Shown here: one piece after another, positions 11,582 through 22,518 of the stretch
How the letters are laid out: each line of letters begins with the position of its first letter
Numbering within the stretch: the stretch's first letter is position 1
DNA from: Dactylorhiza incarnata
Lineage: Eukaryota > Streptophyta > Magnoliopsida > Asparagales > Orchidaceae
Length of the DNA stretch: 64,000 bases
NCBI GenBank assembly: GCA_033032865.1
Contig: JAWHQI010000028.1
Coordinates: 4,235,001 to 4,299,000 of the forward strand
Reading direction: 5' to 3'
Position numbers and translations under genes: made by a program
The notes under the pieces: model-generated
Database searches by the model: none
What the model was told of the DNA's origin: nothing
What the model saw: the letters and a program-made list of their open reading frames with translations, nothing else

Positions 11582-12790
11582 GTTGACTAAATTTAGAGTT
11601 GACGTGAAGATGAGACATTCCTTTAGGGTCAACCCTAACTAGTACCGAACTGGTCGCCGCTTGTAGAGCAGAGTGGACAGATCGATGTTTGGCTTTATTT
11701 CAGCATTTTTTTATTATTGTACCTTATTTCAGTATTTCAGTTAATGTACTTTATTTCAGTATTGCCTAAATTTAGAGTTGACATGAAGATGAGACATTCC
11801 TTCAGGGTCAACCCTAACTAGTACGGAACTGGCCGCCGCTTGTAGAGCAGAGCGGACAAATCGATGTTTGGCTATATTTCAGCATTTTTGATTACTGTAC
11901 CTTATTTCAGTATTTCAGTTACTGTACTTTATTTCAGCATTGCCTAAATTTAGAGTTGACGTGAAGATGGGACATTCCTTCAGGGTCAACCCTAACTAGT
12001 ACCGAACCGGCCGCCGCTTGTAGAGCAGAGCGGACAAATCGATGTTTGGCTTTATTTCTGTATTTTTGATTATTGTACCTTATTTCAGTATTTCAGTTAA
12101 TGTACTTTATTTCAGTATTGCCTAAATTTAGAGTTGACATGAAGATGAGACATTCCTTTAGGGTCAACCCTAACTAGTACCGAACTGGTCGTCACTTGTA
12201 GAGCAGAGCGGACAGATCGATGTTTGGCTTTATTTCAGCATTTTTGATTACTGTACTTTATTTCAGTATTTCAGTTACTGTACTTTATTTCAGTATTGCC
12301 TAAATTTAGAGTTGACGTAAAGATGGGACATTCCTTCAGGGTCAACCCTAACTAGTACCGAACTGACCGCCGTTTGTAGAGCAGAGCGGACTGATCGATG
12401 TTTTGGCTTTATTTCTTTATTGACTATAATTTAGAGTTGACGTGAAGATGGAGCATTCCTTCAGGGTCAACCCTAAATAGTATCGAACTGGCCGTCGCTT
12501 GTAGAGCAGAGCGGACAGATCGATGTTTTGGCTTTTTCTTCATTATTGCCTATAATTTAGAGTTGACGTGAAGATGTGGCATCCCTTCAGAGTCAACCCT
12601 AAATAGTGTCGAACTGGTCGCCGTTTGTAAAGCAGAGCGGACAAGATCGATGTTTTGGTTTTCTCTTTCTTTATTGCCTATAATTTAGAGTTTGCGTGAG
12701 ATGGAGCATCCCTTCAGAGTCAACCCTAAATAGTGTCGAACTGGCCGCCGCTTGTAGAGCAGCGCGGACGAATCAATGTTTTGAAGTTTT
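11582..12790 (+). repeat. Tandem array of 178-bp units passing into about 126-bp units
   Basis: The landmark GAGTTGAC (or the variant GAGTTTGC) is found at 11596, 11775, 11953, 12131, 12309, 12434, 12560 and 12688. Spacing is 179, 178, 178 and 178, then 125, 126 and 128. Every unit carries TAGAGCAGAGCGGAC (or a variant) and AGGGTCAACCCTAA. The shorter units lack the repeated TTTATTTCAGTA segment, so the short form looks like a deletion derivative that was then amplified. Confidence 0.9.
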
Positions 12791-12809
12791 ATTCTTGTAT
12801 TGACGGTAA

Positions 12810-13480
12810 TATACATTCCTACTGGAATATATTGTGCCTTCGAGAAATATTCCTATGGGAATATATTGTGCCTTCGAGAAATATTCCTACGGGTATATAT
12901 CGTGCCTTCGAGAAATATTCCTACGGGAATATATTTTGTCTTCGAGAAATATTCTGACGGGAATATATTGTGCCTTCGAGAAATATTCCTTCGGGAATAT
13001 ATCGTGCCTTCGAGAAATATTCCTACGGGAATGTATTGTGCCTTCGATATATGTTCCTTCAGAAATATATTGTGCCTTCCAGAAATATTCTGACGAGAAT
13101 ATATCGTGCCTTCGAGAAATATTCCTACGGGAACATATCGTGCCTTCGAGAAATATTCCTACGGGAATGTATTGTGCCTTCGATATATGTTCCTTCAGGA
13201 ACATATTGTGCCTTCCAGAAATATTCTGACGGGAATATATTGTGCCTTCGAGAAATATTCCTACGGGAATATATCGTGCCTTCGAGAAATGTTCCTACGG
13301 GAATGTATTGTGTCTTCGATATATGTTCCTTCATGAATATATTATGTCTTCCAGAAATATTCCTACGGGATTGCATTGTGCCTTCGATATATGTTCCTTC
13401 AGGAATATATTGTACCTTCCAGAAATATTCCTACGGGAATATATTGTGCCTTCGAGAAATATTCCTACAAGAATTAAATG
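12810..13480 (+). repeat. 34-bp minisatellite, about 20 units, each a potential UNCG-loop hairpin
   Basis: The unit is GTGCCTTCGAGAAATATTCC followed by TACGGGAATATATT (34 bp). Each unit contains the inverted repeat ATATTCC-TACG-GGAATAT. As plus-strand RNA the loop would be C(UACG)G, or C(UUCG)G in the unit near 12988; both belong to the stable UNCG tetraloop class. Variant units change both arms together, for example ATATGTTCC-TTCA-GGAACATAT at 13185-13206. As 34 is not a multiple of 3, long overlapping open frames occur but are by-products of the repeat. Confidence 0.9.
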
Positions 13481-15124
13481 TGCCTTCGGAAAACGTGCCC
13501 TGGGAGAATGTCGGATGGCCGACGAGTTTTACTCCAAGGCAACCCGCACGACGGACGGTCTGGGAAGGCAACCCGTGCGAAACTAATAGAACTACGTGGG
13601 TCTGAGACCGTATGCAGGATGATACGGAGTACGTAGGTGGTGGTCGTAGGAAGACTGCATCGACCCAATACGAGTCCAGATATCCCCTTCCTTATAAATG
13701 TTATATTATGTCTGATGTTAGTAGGGGTTGGATTATGTTTGTGGTTCTAATAACTTGTCTTTAGCACAGGTGACAGGTGCGGATGAGAGACAGCACCCAT
13801 GTGTGGATGAAGCCACGGAGTAGGCTACGTCAGGTACAAGTTGATAAGTCGCATTCCCTTTTGTTGTGCCCTTCCTCACGGTATCTATATATTGACAATG
13901 AATCCTCGATAGATAGGATTTAATGCGGCGGAGATATGGAAATTATTTATACAGGTCTTGAGTTTGAGGTTTCTGTGATAATTAATCTTCCACTACAATA
14001 CTACGTCTTCCGCTAAGTGCTATAAAGTGCACTCTTTGATGATGTCTTCCGCTAGGATACTGCTTCCCTACTCTGTTGATGTGTAGTGACTTTTGCTTAA
14101 CACCACCACTAGGCGTGACAACGAAGTGTTCAAGGAAGGGGGTTGGAGAAGCTAGTACCTTCACCCTTCAGGATCGCTTCGGCGTCGTGCTAAAAGGGTG
14201 GTGTGCGATAAGATCCCCCAGTCGGACCGCCGATTTGGGAGGGGGGTCTTACACTTGATACTCATACAGGGTGTTTGGCTTACTTGCATTTTGTTGTTGA
14301 TATAGAGGGCAAGAATTGGGAGGTGGTAAGATTCATAGAGGAACAAAATCATCCACTCGCTCCAGAGAATGACAGTCATTTGTTGAGATCTCATAAGGAT
14401 ATATCTGATGTTCATGGAAATCTTCTAAAGAGTATGGTCGGTGCTGGGATCAAAACAACTCAATCATATAACTTTATGGCTGATGAGGTTGGTAGATATG
14501 AATACATTTGGTTTTGTAAAACAGATGCGTACAATTACGTACAATGAGAATGAAGAGCCCTGATAGAAACTTGTGATGCCACGAGTTTGCTGAAAATATT
14601 TAAGGAGAGACAAACAGAAGATATCATGTTCTCCTATGATGTCCAAATAGACGAGTTAGGATGTCTAACTAGTTTTTGTTGGATGGATGGCTGTAGCAAG
14701 ATTGATTATGATTCGTTCGGGGATGTTATTATATTTGATACCACGTACTGGTTGAATAAATATAATTTAGCATATGCTCCATTTACCTGGATAAACCAAC
14801 ACTGGCAAAATGTCTTTGTAGGTGGAGCCTTTGTTGCATAGGAGACCATCGAATCTTTCTCCTGGGTTTTTGATACATTTTTTAGATTTGCCGGTGGAAA
14901 GCAACCGAGCACTATTTATACATATCAAGATCAGGCGATAGTCGTTGCAATTGCGAGAGTTTTTACTAGTACTCGACACCGCCTTTGTTAGTGACATATT
15001 TTGAAGAAAGCACCTTCAAAGGTTCCATCTTTCAACAATGATAGGAGTGTCAGAAGTTTATTTTATCATTGCATGAGCAAATGCGACTATGAGGTTGAGT
15101 TTGATTCACATTGGAGTGAGATGA

Positions 15125-17579
15125 TGTCATGACCCATCTCGCAAGAGTCAGAGTGCGCTTCGGGGCGGGCCGTAATGCCACAGGCATGGGCGAAAAGGAA
15201 TTCATGTCTGCTAAGGCGGAAGCAGAAGTACTACAAATAGTTTTAAAATAGTTACTTTTATGTAAAATAGGTTTATTTATTGCGGAAGCTTTACAATGTG
15301 AGTTTGAAACATGTGCACATGCATTTTGCAGAAGAACTTAAGATACAAGTTTTGGAACGGAAATTTATGCAGTGATCATCGCAGATGAATGAGCATACAA
15401 AATATGTCAAATTCTAGTACATAATATTTTAGCCTAGCAGTTGTCCATGAAACAGGAGAAAAGGGTTGATCATAATTACTACATAACAGAAATATCCGAC
15501 AGTAAAAGAAATGAAACATAAATACAAAACATGAAGCTTGGTGCAGATCGGCTCAGGAAGCAGGCGGCGTTAGCACGAACGCTAAGGCAAATTCCAAAAT
15601 AAGAAGGAAAAGCCTCAGAACATCGAATTACACAAGAGCAAAGAAAAATAAAATACGAGCATAGGGAAACAGGATATTTGTGTATCGTTTTTCATGAAGC
15701 AGAGCTAACAAGACAGACAAGTAAGTGAGACAAGCAGAAATATCTAGAATTATTAGACTACTCTGAAGTATAGCATTCAAAGATGATCATGTAATAACAT
15801 AAGTTGTAACAGGTGAAAGTGTAGGTGTTTTTGTTTGACGCGCAGGATTCATGATTCAGACAGATTCAAGTACGGATTCAAGAGATTCAGAAATTTATGC
15901 TCGCTATGACCGGTCCTTTGTTCCCATTAGGGATTCAAGAGGGAACCCAAGTAAAGGAGTTTCATCGATTAAACCCTACCTTCTAACGTTAACTTATGTT
16001 ATTAATGGCTTAGTGCAGGATTTCGTGGATTCTAGCATATCAAGACATGTAACCAAAATACTGATTCAGATATACAAGAGCAGATTTTACAAATGTGAAA
16101 CGGGAGGAATCAAGTTATAGAAAATTATTTACTCGAGTCTTAGAACCAGACAGGCATAAGAAACAAGATTCGATGACTCAAAGAACTCGATAGAGAGTTT
16201 AGAAACTTGCAGATTCAAGTATTCACGAGTAATAAGATTATTATACAACATTTTCTAGGATATCCAGTATTCCTTTAGATTACGTCATTCCAAGACACGA
16301 ATATCTTCTAAGTAACCATGTGTACGAGTCGAAGATTGTATATCAAGCACAATTCACCTAGTTGCTAGCAGGAATCTAAACATTTATTATTATAACAATT
16401 AATGTTCATACTCGAAAAGATCTACTAGTCTTATATTTATACGTCAAATGAGATGCAATTCATTTAAATGAAAATCCAATTAAAACCACTTCCGTTCACT
16501 AACTCGTCTTCCAACAAATGAGACACAATTCATTCTAATGAGACACAATTCATCTAAGTGAATATTCAAGTAACCATCATTCTCATTCACAATTCGTGTT
16601 ATTCGGACGCGTGAACCTCAAACTAATAACAAGTTTATTTAGGGATTCGATGTCTAAATTTATTTGACGAAACGAGCATCAATGGTGAATTCATATAAAT
16701 ATAGGAACAGACAAGACAATTAAATCCAATGCTTGCAAGAGAGAGGGATCTCTACTTGCCTTAAATGAGGCCGAATCTGATGGCGGCGGCTAAGCGGCGC
16801 AAGCAAAAACCAGAAACCCTAATTAAACCTGTTCAGGAACAACGAAAGCGACAAAGCATAATTTACTACGCTAATACAAGCATTTTAAGACGCAAAATTT
16901 AAACAAAGAAGGTTTAGAAGATTTTACAACCCTCAAAAGTGAGGGGAGAAGAGATTCCACGCGGAGACGGAGACTTGGCGGCGCTTAGGGCTAGGAGAAA
17001 ATCCTAAATCGGAAGGGTCCTCAAGAGATCCCGCCAATTGGAGTGACGAACGGCGCCGGGGAGCAGGAAAAACCTAGAAATTGGACGGTTATAAATCAAG
17101 CAAAAATGTTGGATCACAAAATTGCAACATATAAGCAACATGGGGCACGAAGGTTGCCTGTTGCCAGCCCTGGAGGAGGAAGTTGTCGGCTTCTTTGAGG
17201 AAGAAGGAGGAAGCTGTCGGCTTCTTGGAGGGAGAAGGGTCGACAGCCAGAGCAGGAGGAGAAGGAGCCAGGCATGGCAGAAGGAGAAGGAGCCGATCAC
17301 TGCAGGAGGCGGCAGCCACGGTAGGAGGAGGAGACGCCGGCGGGTAGGGAGGCGGAAGATGCACGCAGGAGCACCAAACGGGAGGCGGGGGGGGGGGGCG
17401 CACTCGAGACGGAGTTGCGGGAGCCCTTGCCGAGCAGAAACAAAATTAAATCGGGGGGCGGGGGGGGGGGGGGGGGGGGGGGGGGCTGGGGTGCGTATAG
17501 ATAAAATAAACCCTTCCCTTTCTTAATTAAAATTAGGGGGTGCGGCTAGAAGAATAGGAGAGAAATACGGGTTGTTACA
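15125..17579. mobile_element. Solo LTR (2455 bp), TGTCATGACCC family, in the MULE transposase gene
   Basis: It begins TGTCATGACCC and ends GGGTTGTTACA, with the duplication GATGA at 15120-15124 and 17580-17584. No protein-coding motif was recognised inside. Its sequence is clearly related to the element at 56519-60918: both begin TGTCATGACCCAT, and both contain TGCGGAAGCTTTA and an AACAGTTGTC(T/C)ATGAAACA region. The right part holds (A)GGAGGAGG-rich sequence and a 26-G run (17460-17485). It interrupts the transposase reading frame between the core and the SWIM domain. Confidence 0.88.
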
Positions 17580-18739
17580 GATGATTTCAAGAGGTAACTT
17601 GGAGTACAATAAATGGCTTTCTGATCTACACAAAGTTAGAAATAAATGGTCCACTTCATTTAATAAAGACATTCTAGACCTTGACATTCTATCTACTTAG
17701 AGAAGCGAATCGGCGAACAATGTTTTACATAGGTGCATAAAACCTACAAGTTCTCTTGTTGAGTGTTATACTGGGATAGAGAGGATGATTTCTTCCTGGC
17801 GTAGATCTAAACATGATGAAGATTTTAAGTGCAAACACGGTAGCATCACTTTAAATTTTAAAAACTTTCTTTTATTAAAACAAGCTTCGAAAGTTTACAC
17901 AAGAAAAATGTTCTCCGTTTTTGAACAAATTTTTATGGATGGAGCAGTTAGTGTGTGCATTAGTGATGAAGTTAGATACGAGGATGACCATACGTTATAT
18001 GTTATTAGACATTGTGACGTATCTGTGGACGACAAACAATGACTAGTTAAAGTTAATTGTAATACATTTGATGTCATGTGTTCCTGTAAGGGTTTTGAAA
18101 CAAAAGGTATGTTGTGCAAACACATCTTAAGAGTTTACAGCTCAAAGAATGTAAAACAAATACATTCTAAATACCTACTAAAGAGATTCACTCTCGCGGC
18201 TAAGAAAGATTTGTACCTTTCAAAGAACACATGCATGAAAGAGGACCAACCCAGCTTGCTGTTTAGAAACCATCTTCTGAGGTTCACTTATGACTTAGCC
18301 CAAATAATAGATACCTGTCAACCGACCCAACAATATGTTTTGGCTGCCTTGAGTGAATTGAGGAGGAGCACAGAAGAAATTGTAGACAAAGAAGAGGGGT
18401 TGAAGAAAGGAATTAATGAAGGAAATTTTCAAAGTACAAGCATGTTGAGGGATCCAAAAGGAGCACGTCGCAAATGTGTGTCAAATGCTCGATTGAAGAG
18501 TTTTTTTTTTTGAAAAACCGACAAAGAAGCAAAGTAAGTTTCCAGTGTTACATTTGAATTCTGAAATTACTTTCCAAATGTCCGGATAATGTTTAATTTA
18601 TTTTCTGTGCAAATAATGTAGGGAGGAAAAAAGAGCCTAAATCTACCCAACTATATACCCACAGGTATAACATGCATACATAGTTCTTACATGAAACTGA
18701 TGGTTAACATGCATACCCAACTGTTATCTATTGTTTATA

Positions 18740-21229
18740 GTAAAAAACTTCTAGCATTTCAACCACAATCTCGGTTCTAAGTTTCAGCATACTTTTTTTG
18801 CCACACTTTGAATTTTGCCCGGGAAATTGACCTCTTGTTTGCTTCCGCCTCCATGTACTTAAGCACAAATATGCCACGGTCATCACCTCCATCTTGAGTG
18901 GGTGCTTCCCCCACATATGTTATCTCCCAATTGTTAACCCCAGGTGGAAGTGCATCATTTGCATCCTCCTGCATGTTGGTTATCTTTGAAAACATATGAC
19001 CTTAGAACAAAAAAATTACAAATTATATGCAATGTCAATTGATGCATAACCAAAAAAATTATAGAATACCAATGCTGGTAATTTCAATTGATGTATCTTG
19101 TTCGTCATCTAATCATAAAAATATCATCGTTGTTGGCTTAAATTGTCGATTAACAATGACCAATGACCTGGCAAGTGCATAGGCATCAAGATAATTTCTG
19201 TAGCTTGGACATTTGTCGGTGTAATATGGGCTAATAAGCGTTGGTAGGGGACATTACAACTCTTAAAGTACTGCAAGATTAGAACATTTAACACATCGAT
19301 AGCTGAGAACAATCAACTTAAAAAATTTAATTAATAGAACAATAATATGTATGAATGTTACCGCATATGTAGGCGACACATAAATACAGTTCTTCCATGA
19401 CTTTGGGGATTGACTCCTCCGATGGTTCAACACTACAACAAATGCATCTATATGGCTATCCATCAGCCATCACTGGCGTAACAGATCTTCCATCCCATAT
19501 CTGGTCAACCTTGTATTGCCACTTTCGAATATGCATTCACTATAATATGGTTGATATAAAGAGAAAATAAGAGTCACACCATTACATATAGTTTATATAA
19601 GTTCATATGTATGTATTTTCATTTCCACAGCAATGCATATAGTTTAATTTACCTGACGCCATACCGACTCAATGTAGAGTCTATGAGCTCTCTTGCCGCT
19701 ATTGTCAAATGTGACCGTCCTGGGAACTGAATTTCTTCTTTCGGCTTCCCCCCACTTGGACATTAACACGTGTTCTTTTGCGGCCTTTAGAATCGGGGGT
19801 GGATTCACTAACATAAACGGTTTCCTTCAATGATTTATTTTGTGTAGGAGGGACTACCGTAACAATGGGTGAAGATGGTGTGGGGGCAGCTGATTCATGA
19901 TCATGCCCTTGTGACATCGACTTAATCAGGGCAACATGATAATCAAATCTCTCTTGACAATAACTTCACAGTTCACGGACCTCTGTCAGAATCTTTTCTT
20001 TCGATTGATTAATCTCTCTTTTTATTAACTTCTTTAATTCCTTTTTATTTCTTCTACTTCTCCTTCTCTTTCTTGCTCTTCTCTTTCAATCTTCGAGCCT
20101 TCTCCTTATCCATTGACTCCTCTGTCACTTTCTTATCTTTTCCAACATTTTTCTTCGCTGGCTTCAACTTCAGCACCTCCTCGAAAGAGGAGTTTGACTC
20201 CTTAGGACCGAGTACATCTTGCTCCTCCGTACTTAAGTAAACAAAAGTCGGTCTTACCTACATATAAGATGAGTTGTGAACAACATCAACTAGTATGGAG
20301 AACAAAAGAAAACACAATTAGCAAGAAGAACCAAACCAATTATAGAACATGATGCTACCTCTTTCTTTGGAAATAACAGTCTTGGTAGGTCTTCACAGAA
20401 CTTATAACTAACACCACCTTTGGCAGCCCATCTACACAAACGTGGCTTAGCCATCTCATCCACCGACACCTGGATGTTGGTGTGCTCGAAAAATCAAACC
20501 TAGAAAATAGTAAACCAAAAAAATATAAGATAGAACCTCAATAATACAACATCAACATAATCAGTATTAAACATATTAAGAACTCACCACAAGAATAATG
20601 GAGCATCCTTCGAGGTAGCCCAAACTTGCAGGTTCTTTTCGGGAGCAGCTCAGGTTATGTAGATCCTCAAACTGCTTATGCAGAAATGTATGTATGGCCT
20701 TCGACCAATTATATTTTCTAAAATCATCTAATCCACCAAACTTTTCCAGGTAAAATGAAAGTCTAAGAGACTTCAAGAAAAATAAAAACCTGCAATGTAC
20801 ATACTTCACCAGTGCATCAACTCTTTGCACTTCCGTTTCATTAGAAGACGCCTCTATATTAGCTAATTCATTTAGATGGGTTACTAGGTCCGCATGTGTC
20901 ACATTTGAAAATGGTAATCTCTTGAAGTCATAATCATGTCCCATATTGGGTAGGCCAAGTATCCGCGCCACCTCATTGACAGTCATTCTAATGTAATATT
21001 GGCCTAATAGAAATGCACCCTTGTCCGGCCTATACAACCTAATGAGTCGATAGAGAAGAGGAATATTCTCTGGTAGGTCGGGTAGGGTGAAGAAATGCAT
21101 CACCAGAGAGTTAATTATGATCTCCCTTGAGGCCTCTGAAAGAACATCCAGCAGGGGTTCTGCTTGTTTCTTAAATGTAGAAATGACGCATCTACTGTTC
21201 AGGCATGTACCCGATGGTTGGCCTTCCAT
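18740..21229 (-). pseudogene. Ulp1-like (C48) cysteine protease gene of the MULE, catalytic Cys lost
   Basis: Read on the minus strand from ATG at 21229. Exon 1 (21229-20588) encodes about 214 residues, with LYRLIRLYRPDKGAFLLGQ and NEVARILGLPNMG, resembling the N-terminal DUF1985/plant-mobile-domain-like region of plant Ulp1 transposon proteins. A GTGAGT donor joins in phase to exon 2 (20499-20359): FFEHTNIQVSVDEMAKPRLC. Its second codon is TGA where a Trp is expected. A Lys/Glu-rich linker (about 20230-19700) follows. The C48 domain lies at about 19460-18780: PMHLPGHWSLLIDNL with the catalytic His, YFYD with the Asp, and PTQDGGDDRGIFVLKYME. In active C48 enzymes the last motif has DCG; here the codon is CGT (Arg), not TGT (Cys). 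A stop also lies between the His and Asp motifs. Active relatives cleave SUMO-like conjugates. Other exon limits are approximate. Confidence 0.8.
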
Positions 21230-21396
21230 CTACATATACAAATAGATAAACCAATGTTGTGATCCGGGATAGATCCAGCCGGAAATACCAGAAATCTAAA
21301 CCCTAAACCAGTGTAATGTTGTGATACGGGATAGATCCAGCCCGATCTACAAAAATTTAGGCCAAAAAAATATCACTAACCAAAATATAAGCTGTA

Positions 21397-21510
21397 TTTT
21401 CAACAATGATAGCAGTTCTTAAGAACCCATAAAATCGGTTAAAAAAATAGGGGTTTTCAACAATGATAGCAGTTCTTAAGAACCCATAAAATCGGTTACA
21501 AAAATAGGGT
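21397..21510. repeat. 57-bp direct tandem repeat, two copies
   Basis: The unit TTTTCAACAATGATAGCAGT and the 37 bases after it are repeated immediately. It lies in the 5' non-coding region of the MULE protease gene. Confidence 0.85.
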
Positions 21511-22013
21511 TTTGGTTCTAAAAAAAGGCTTTTGTTCACATCTAAGTCCATGCTAGATCAAAATCGAAAATTCTATGAAATCAAAAAAAAAAATTCAGAG
21601 GGATCATACCTAGTCGGAAATTTTTCCTCCACCTAGTCGACGAGCCGCCACTCACCGCACTGCGTCGCCTCCACAAATTGTAGTAGTTCTGAAACCAATG
21701 TATGTTGATTAGGCGACTAATTAATCACTATGACCTCATTTATCTGGGAAGATTGATAGCAGGAGAATAATAAATTAGTACTTACGCTGTGCTGAGAATG
21801 GAGGGATGCACGCCGTACTCCTTGGCGAAGACGAAGCGAACAATCCTCTGCGAGTTTGAAAGCCCTAGTCCACGAGCCGCCCCTCACTGCTCTGCGTCGC
21901 CATCATCATTTATCTTCGGCGAGGGTTTAAGCACTCGTGTGGCCGATGAGTTAGGGCACGATCATTTATCTCCGGCGAGAGGTCTTCCCGGCGCAATTTT
22001 GAATTTCGAAAGA

Positions 22014-22097
22014 GTTACAAATGAGGCCCAGCGCGGAAGAGGGGTTTTTAAACTCAGACCGTTTTTATGGTCCGACAATCGGACCGAAAAATTTCCC
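22014..22097 (-). repeat. Right TIR of the MULE
   Basis: This is the reverse-complement partner of the left TIR. It includes GGTCCGACAATCGGACCGAA, itself a short palindrome (GGTCCGA/TCGGACC), next to the terminus. The target duplication TAGTGATGG follows at 22098. Confidence 0.88.
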
Positions 22098-22518
22098 TAG
22101 TGATGGGCAGGGCACATAAGTTCTCCGGGCAAAACTGCTAATTTTATAAAAAAAACAAGAGCATTGTTAAGTGCAAACCTATTACGGCTATGTGCAAACC
22201 ACGGTTAAGTGCAGACCCAAAAATTTTAAGTGCAAATCCAAATGTTAGGTGCAGACCAATTATAAAAACAAAAAAAATATGCATTCGTCTATATAAGTCC
22301 ATATTAATTAGTTCAAAATATGAGTCCTTTTGTGCAAAATCTTATACTACAAAGTCCCTGATAATTAATACAAAACACGAGTCCTTTTTTGCAAAATTTG
22401 ATACTAAATTGTGATATCCAAAACACCATTGTGAGTTTTCAAGCATTCAACCCTCATAAAAAAAAATTTATGTTAGTATAAATATATCTGGGCCAAAAAC
22501 ATGTTATGATGAAAGGAT

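Larger units (their letters stand above)
8890..14253 (+). mobile_element. Very large solo LTR (5364 bp) inside the MULE transposase gene
   Basis: It starts TGTAACATCCC and ends GGGTCTTACA (TG...CA with imperfect inverted ends). The 5-bp duplication CTTGA flanks it at 8885-8889 and 14254-14258, and the FAR1 reading frame resumes directly after it. No gag or pol motif was found, so I call it a solo LTR; LTRs of about 5 kb are known in plant Tat/Ogre-type gypsy elements. A TATA-like box (TATAAA, 10157-10162) lies before a GC-rich stretch (10170-10560), suggesting plus-strand transcription. Most of the rest is tandem arrays, listed separately. A large non-autonomous retroelement derivative is the alternative. 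Confidence 0.8.
8371..18512 (+). pseudogene. FAR1/FHY3-type MULE transposase, broken and interrupted by two solo LTRs
   Basis: Exon 1 (8371-8415) starts with ATG in a strong context (CCGCCACCATGG). A GT-AG intron (8416-8668) joins in phase to a FAR1 DNA-binding-type start: EEAYNMYKEYARTIGFSVRK. After the 8890-14253 insertion the gene resumes at 14259 with GCLAYLHFVVDIEGKNWEVV and FIEEQNHPLA. The MULE transposase core follows: ERQTEDIMFSYDVQIDE, then DVIIFDTTYW with the first acidic residue kept. The second acidic position reads TYQDQA, not the usual TDQDQA. After the 15125-17579 insertion it continues from 17585 (NLEYNKWLSDL) to a SWIM zinc finger near 18076-18130 (C-S-C, then C-KH). It ends at the TGA at 18510. 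In-frame stops occur before 8890, at about 14545, near 14839, near 14989, at about 17699 and at 18040. In intact relatives the product binds TIRs and catalyses cut-and-paste transposition in the nucleus. Confidence 0.85.
7237..22097 (+). mobile_element. Composite Mutator-like element (MULE) with FAR1-type transposase and Ulp1-like protease genes
   Basis: Left end 7237 reads GTGAAATTTTTCGGTCTGAT; the reverse complement of the right end at 22097 reads GGGAAATTTTTCGGTCCGAT. The similarity continues as a TIR of roughly 80 bp once the hAT-like insertion is removed. The 9-bp sequence TAGTGATGG flanks both ends (7228-7236 and 22098-22106), the usual MULE target-site size. Three later insertions each carry their own TSD: 7274-8010, 8890-14253 and 15125-17579. 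Subtracting them and one TSD copy each leaves about 6.29 kb. Inside are a transposase gene on + and a convergent protease gene on -, an arrangement known from plant MULEs of the Kaonashi/CUMULE type. Both genes are broken, so the copy is not autonomous. Confidence 0.9.

Noticed and set aside
12810..13480. CRISPR-like array
   Set aside because: Units are contiguous, with no unique spacers, and the genome is a plant. It is a minisatellite.
12733..13605. Long overlapping open frames (up to 211 aa) with repeating EIFLREYIVPSRN-type peptides
   Set aside because: They arise on both strands from the 34-bp array. Because 34 is not divisible by 3, the same peptide blocks appear in every frame. Not genes.
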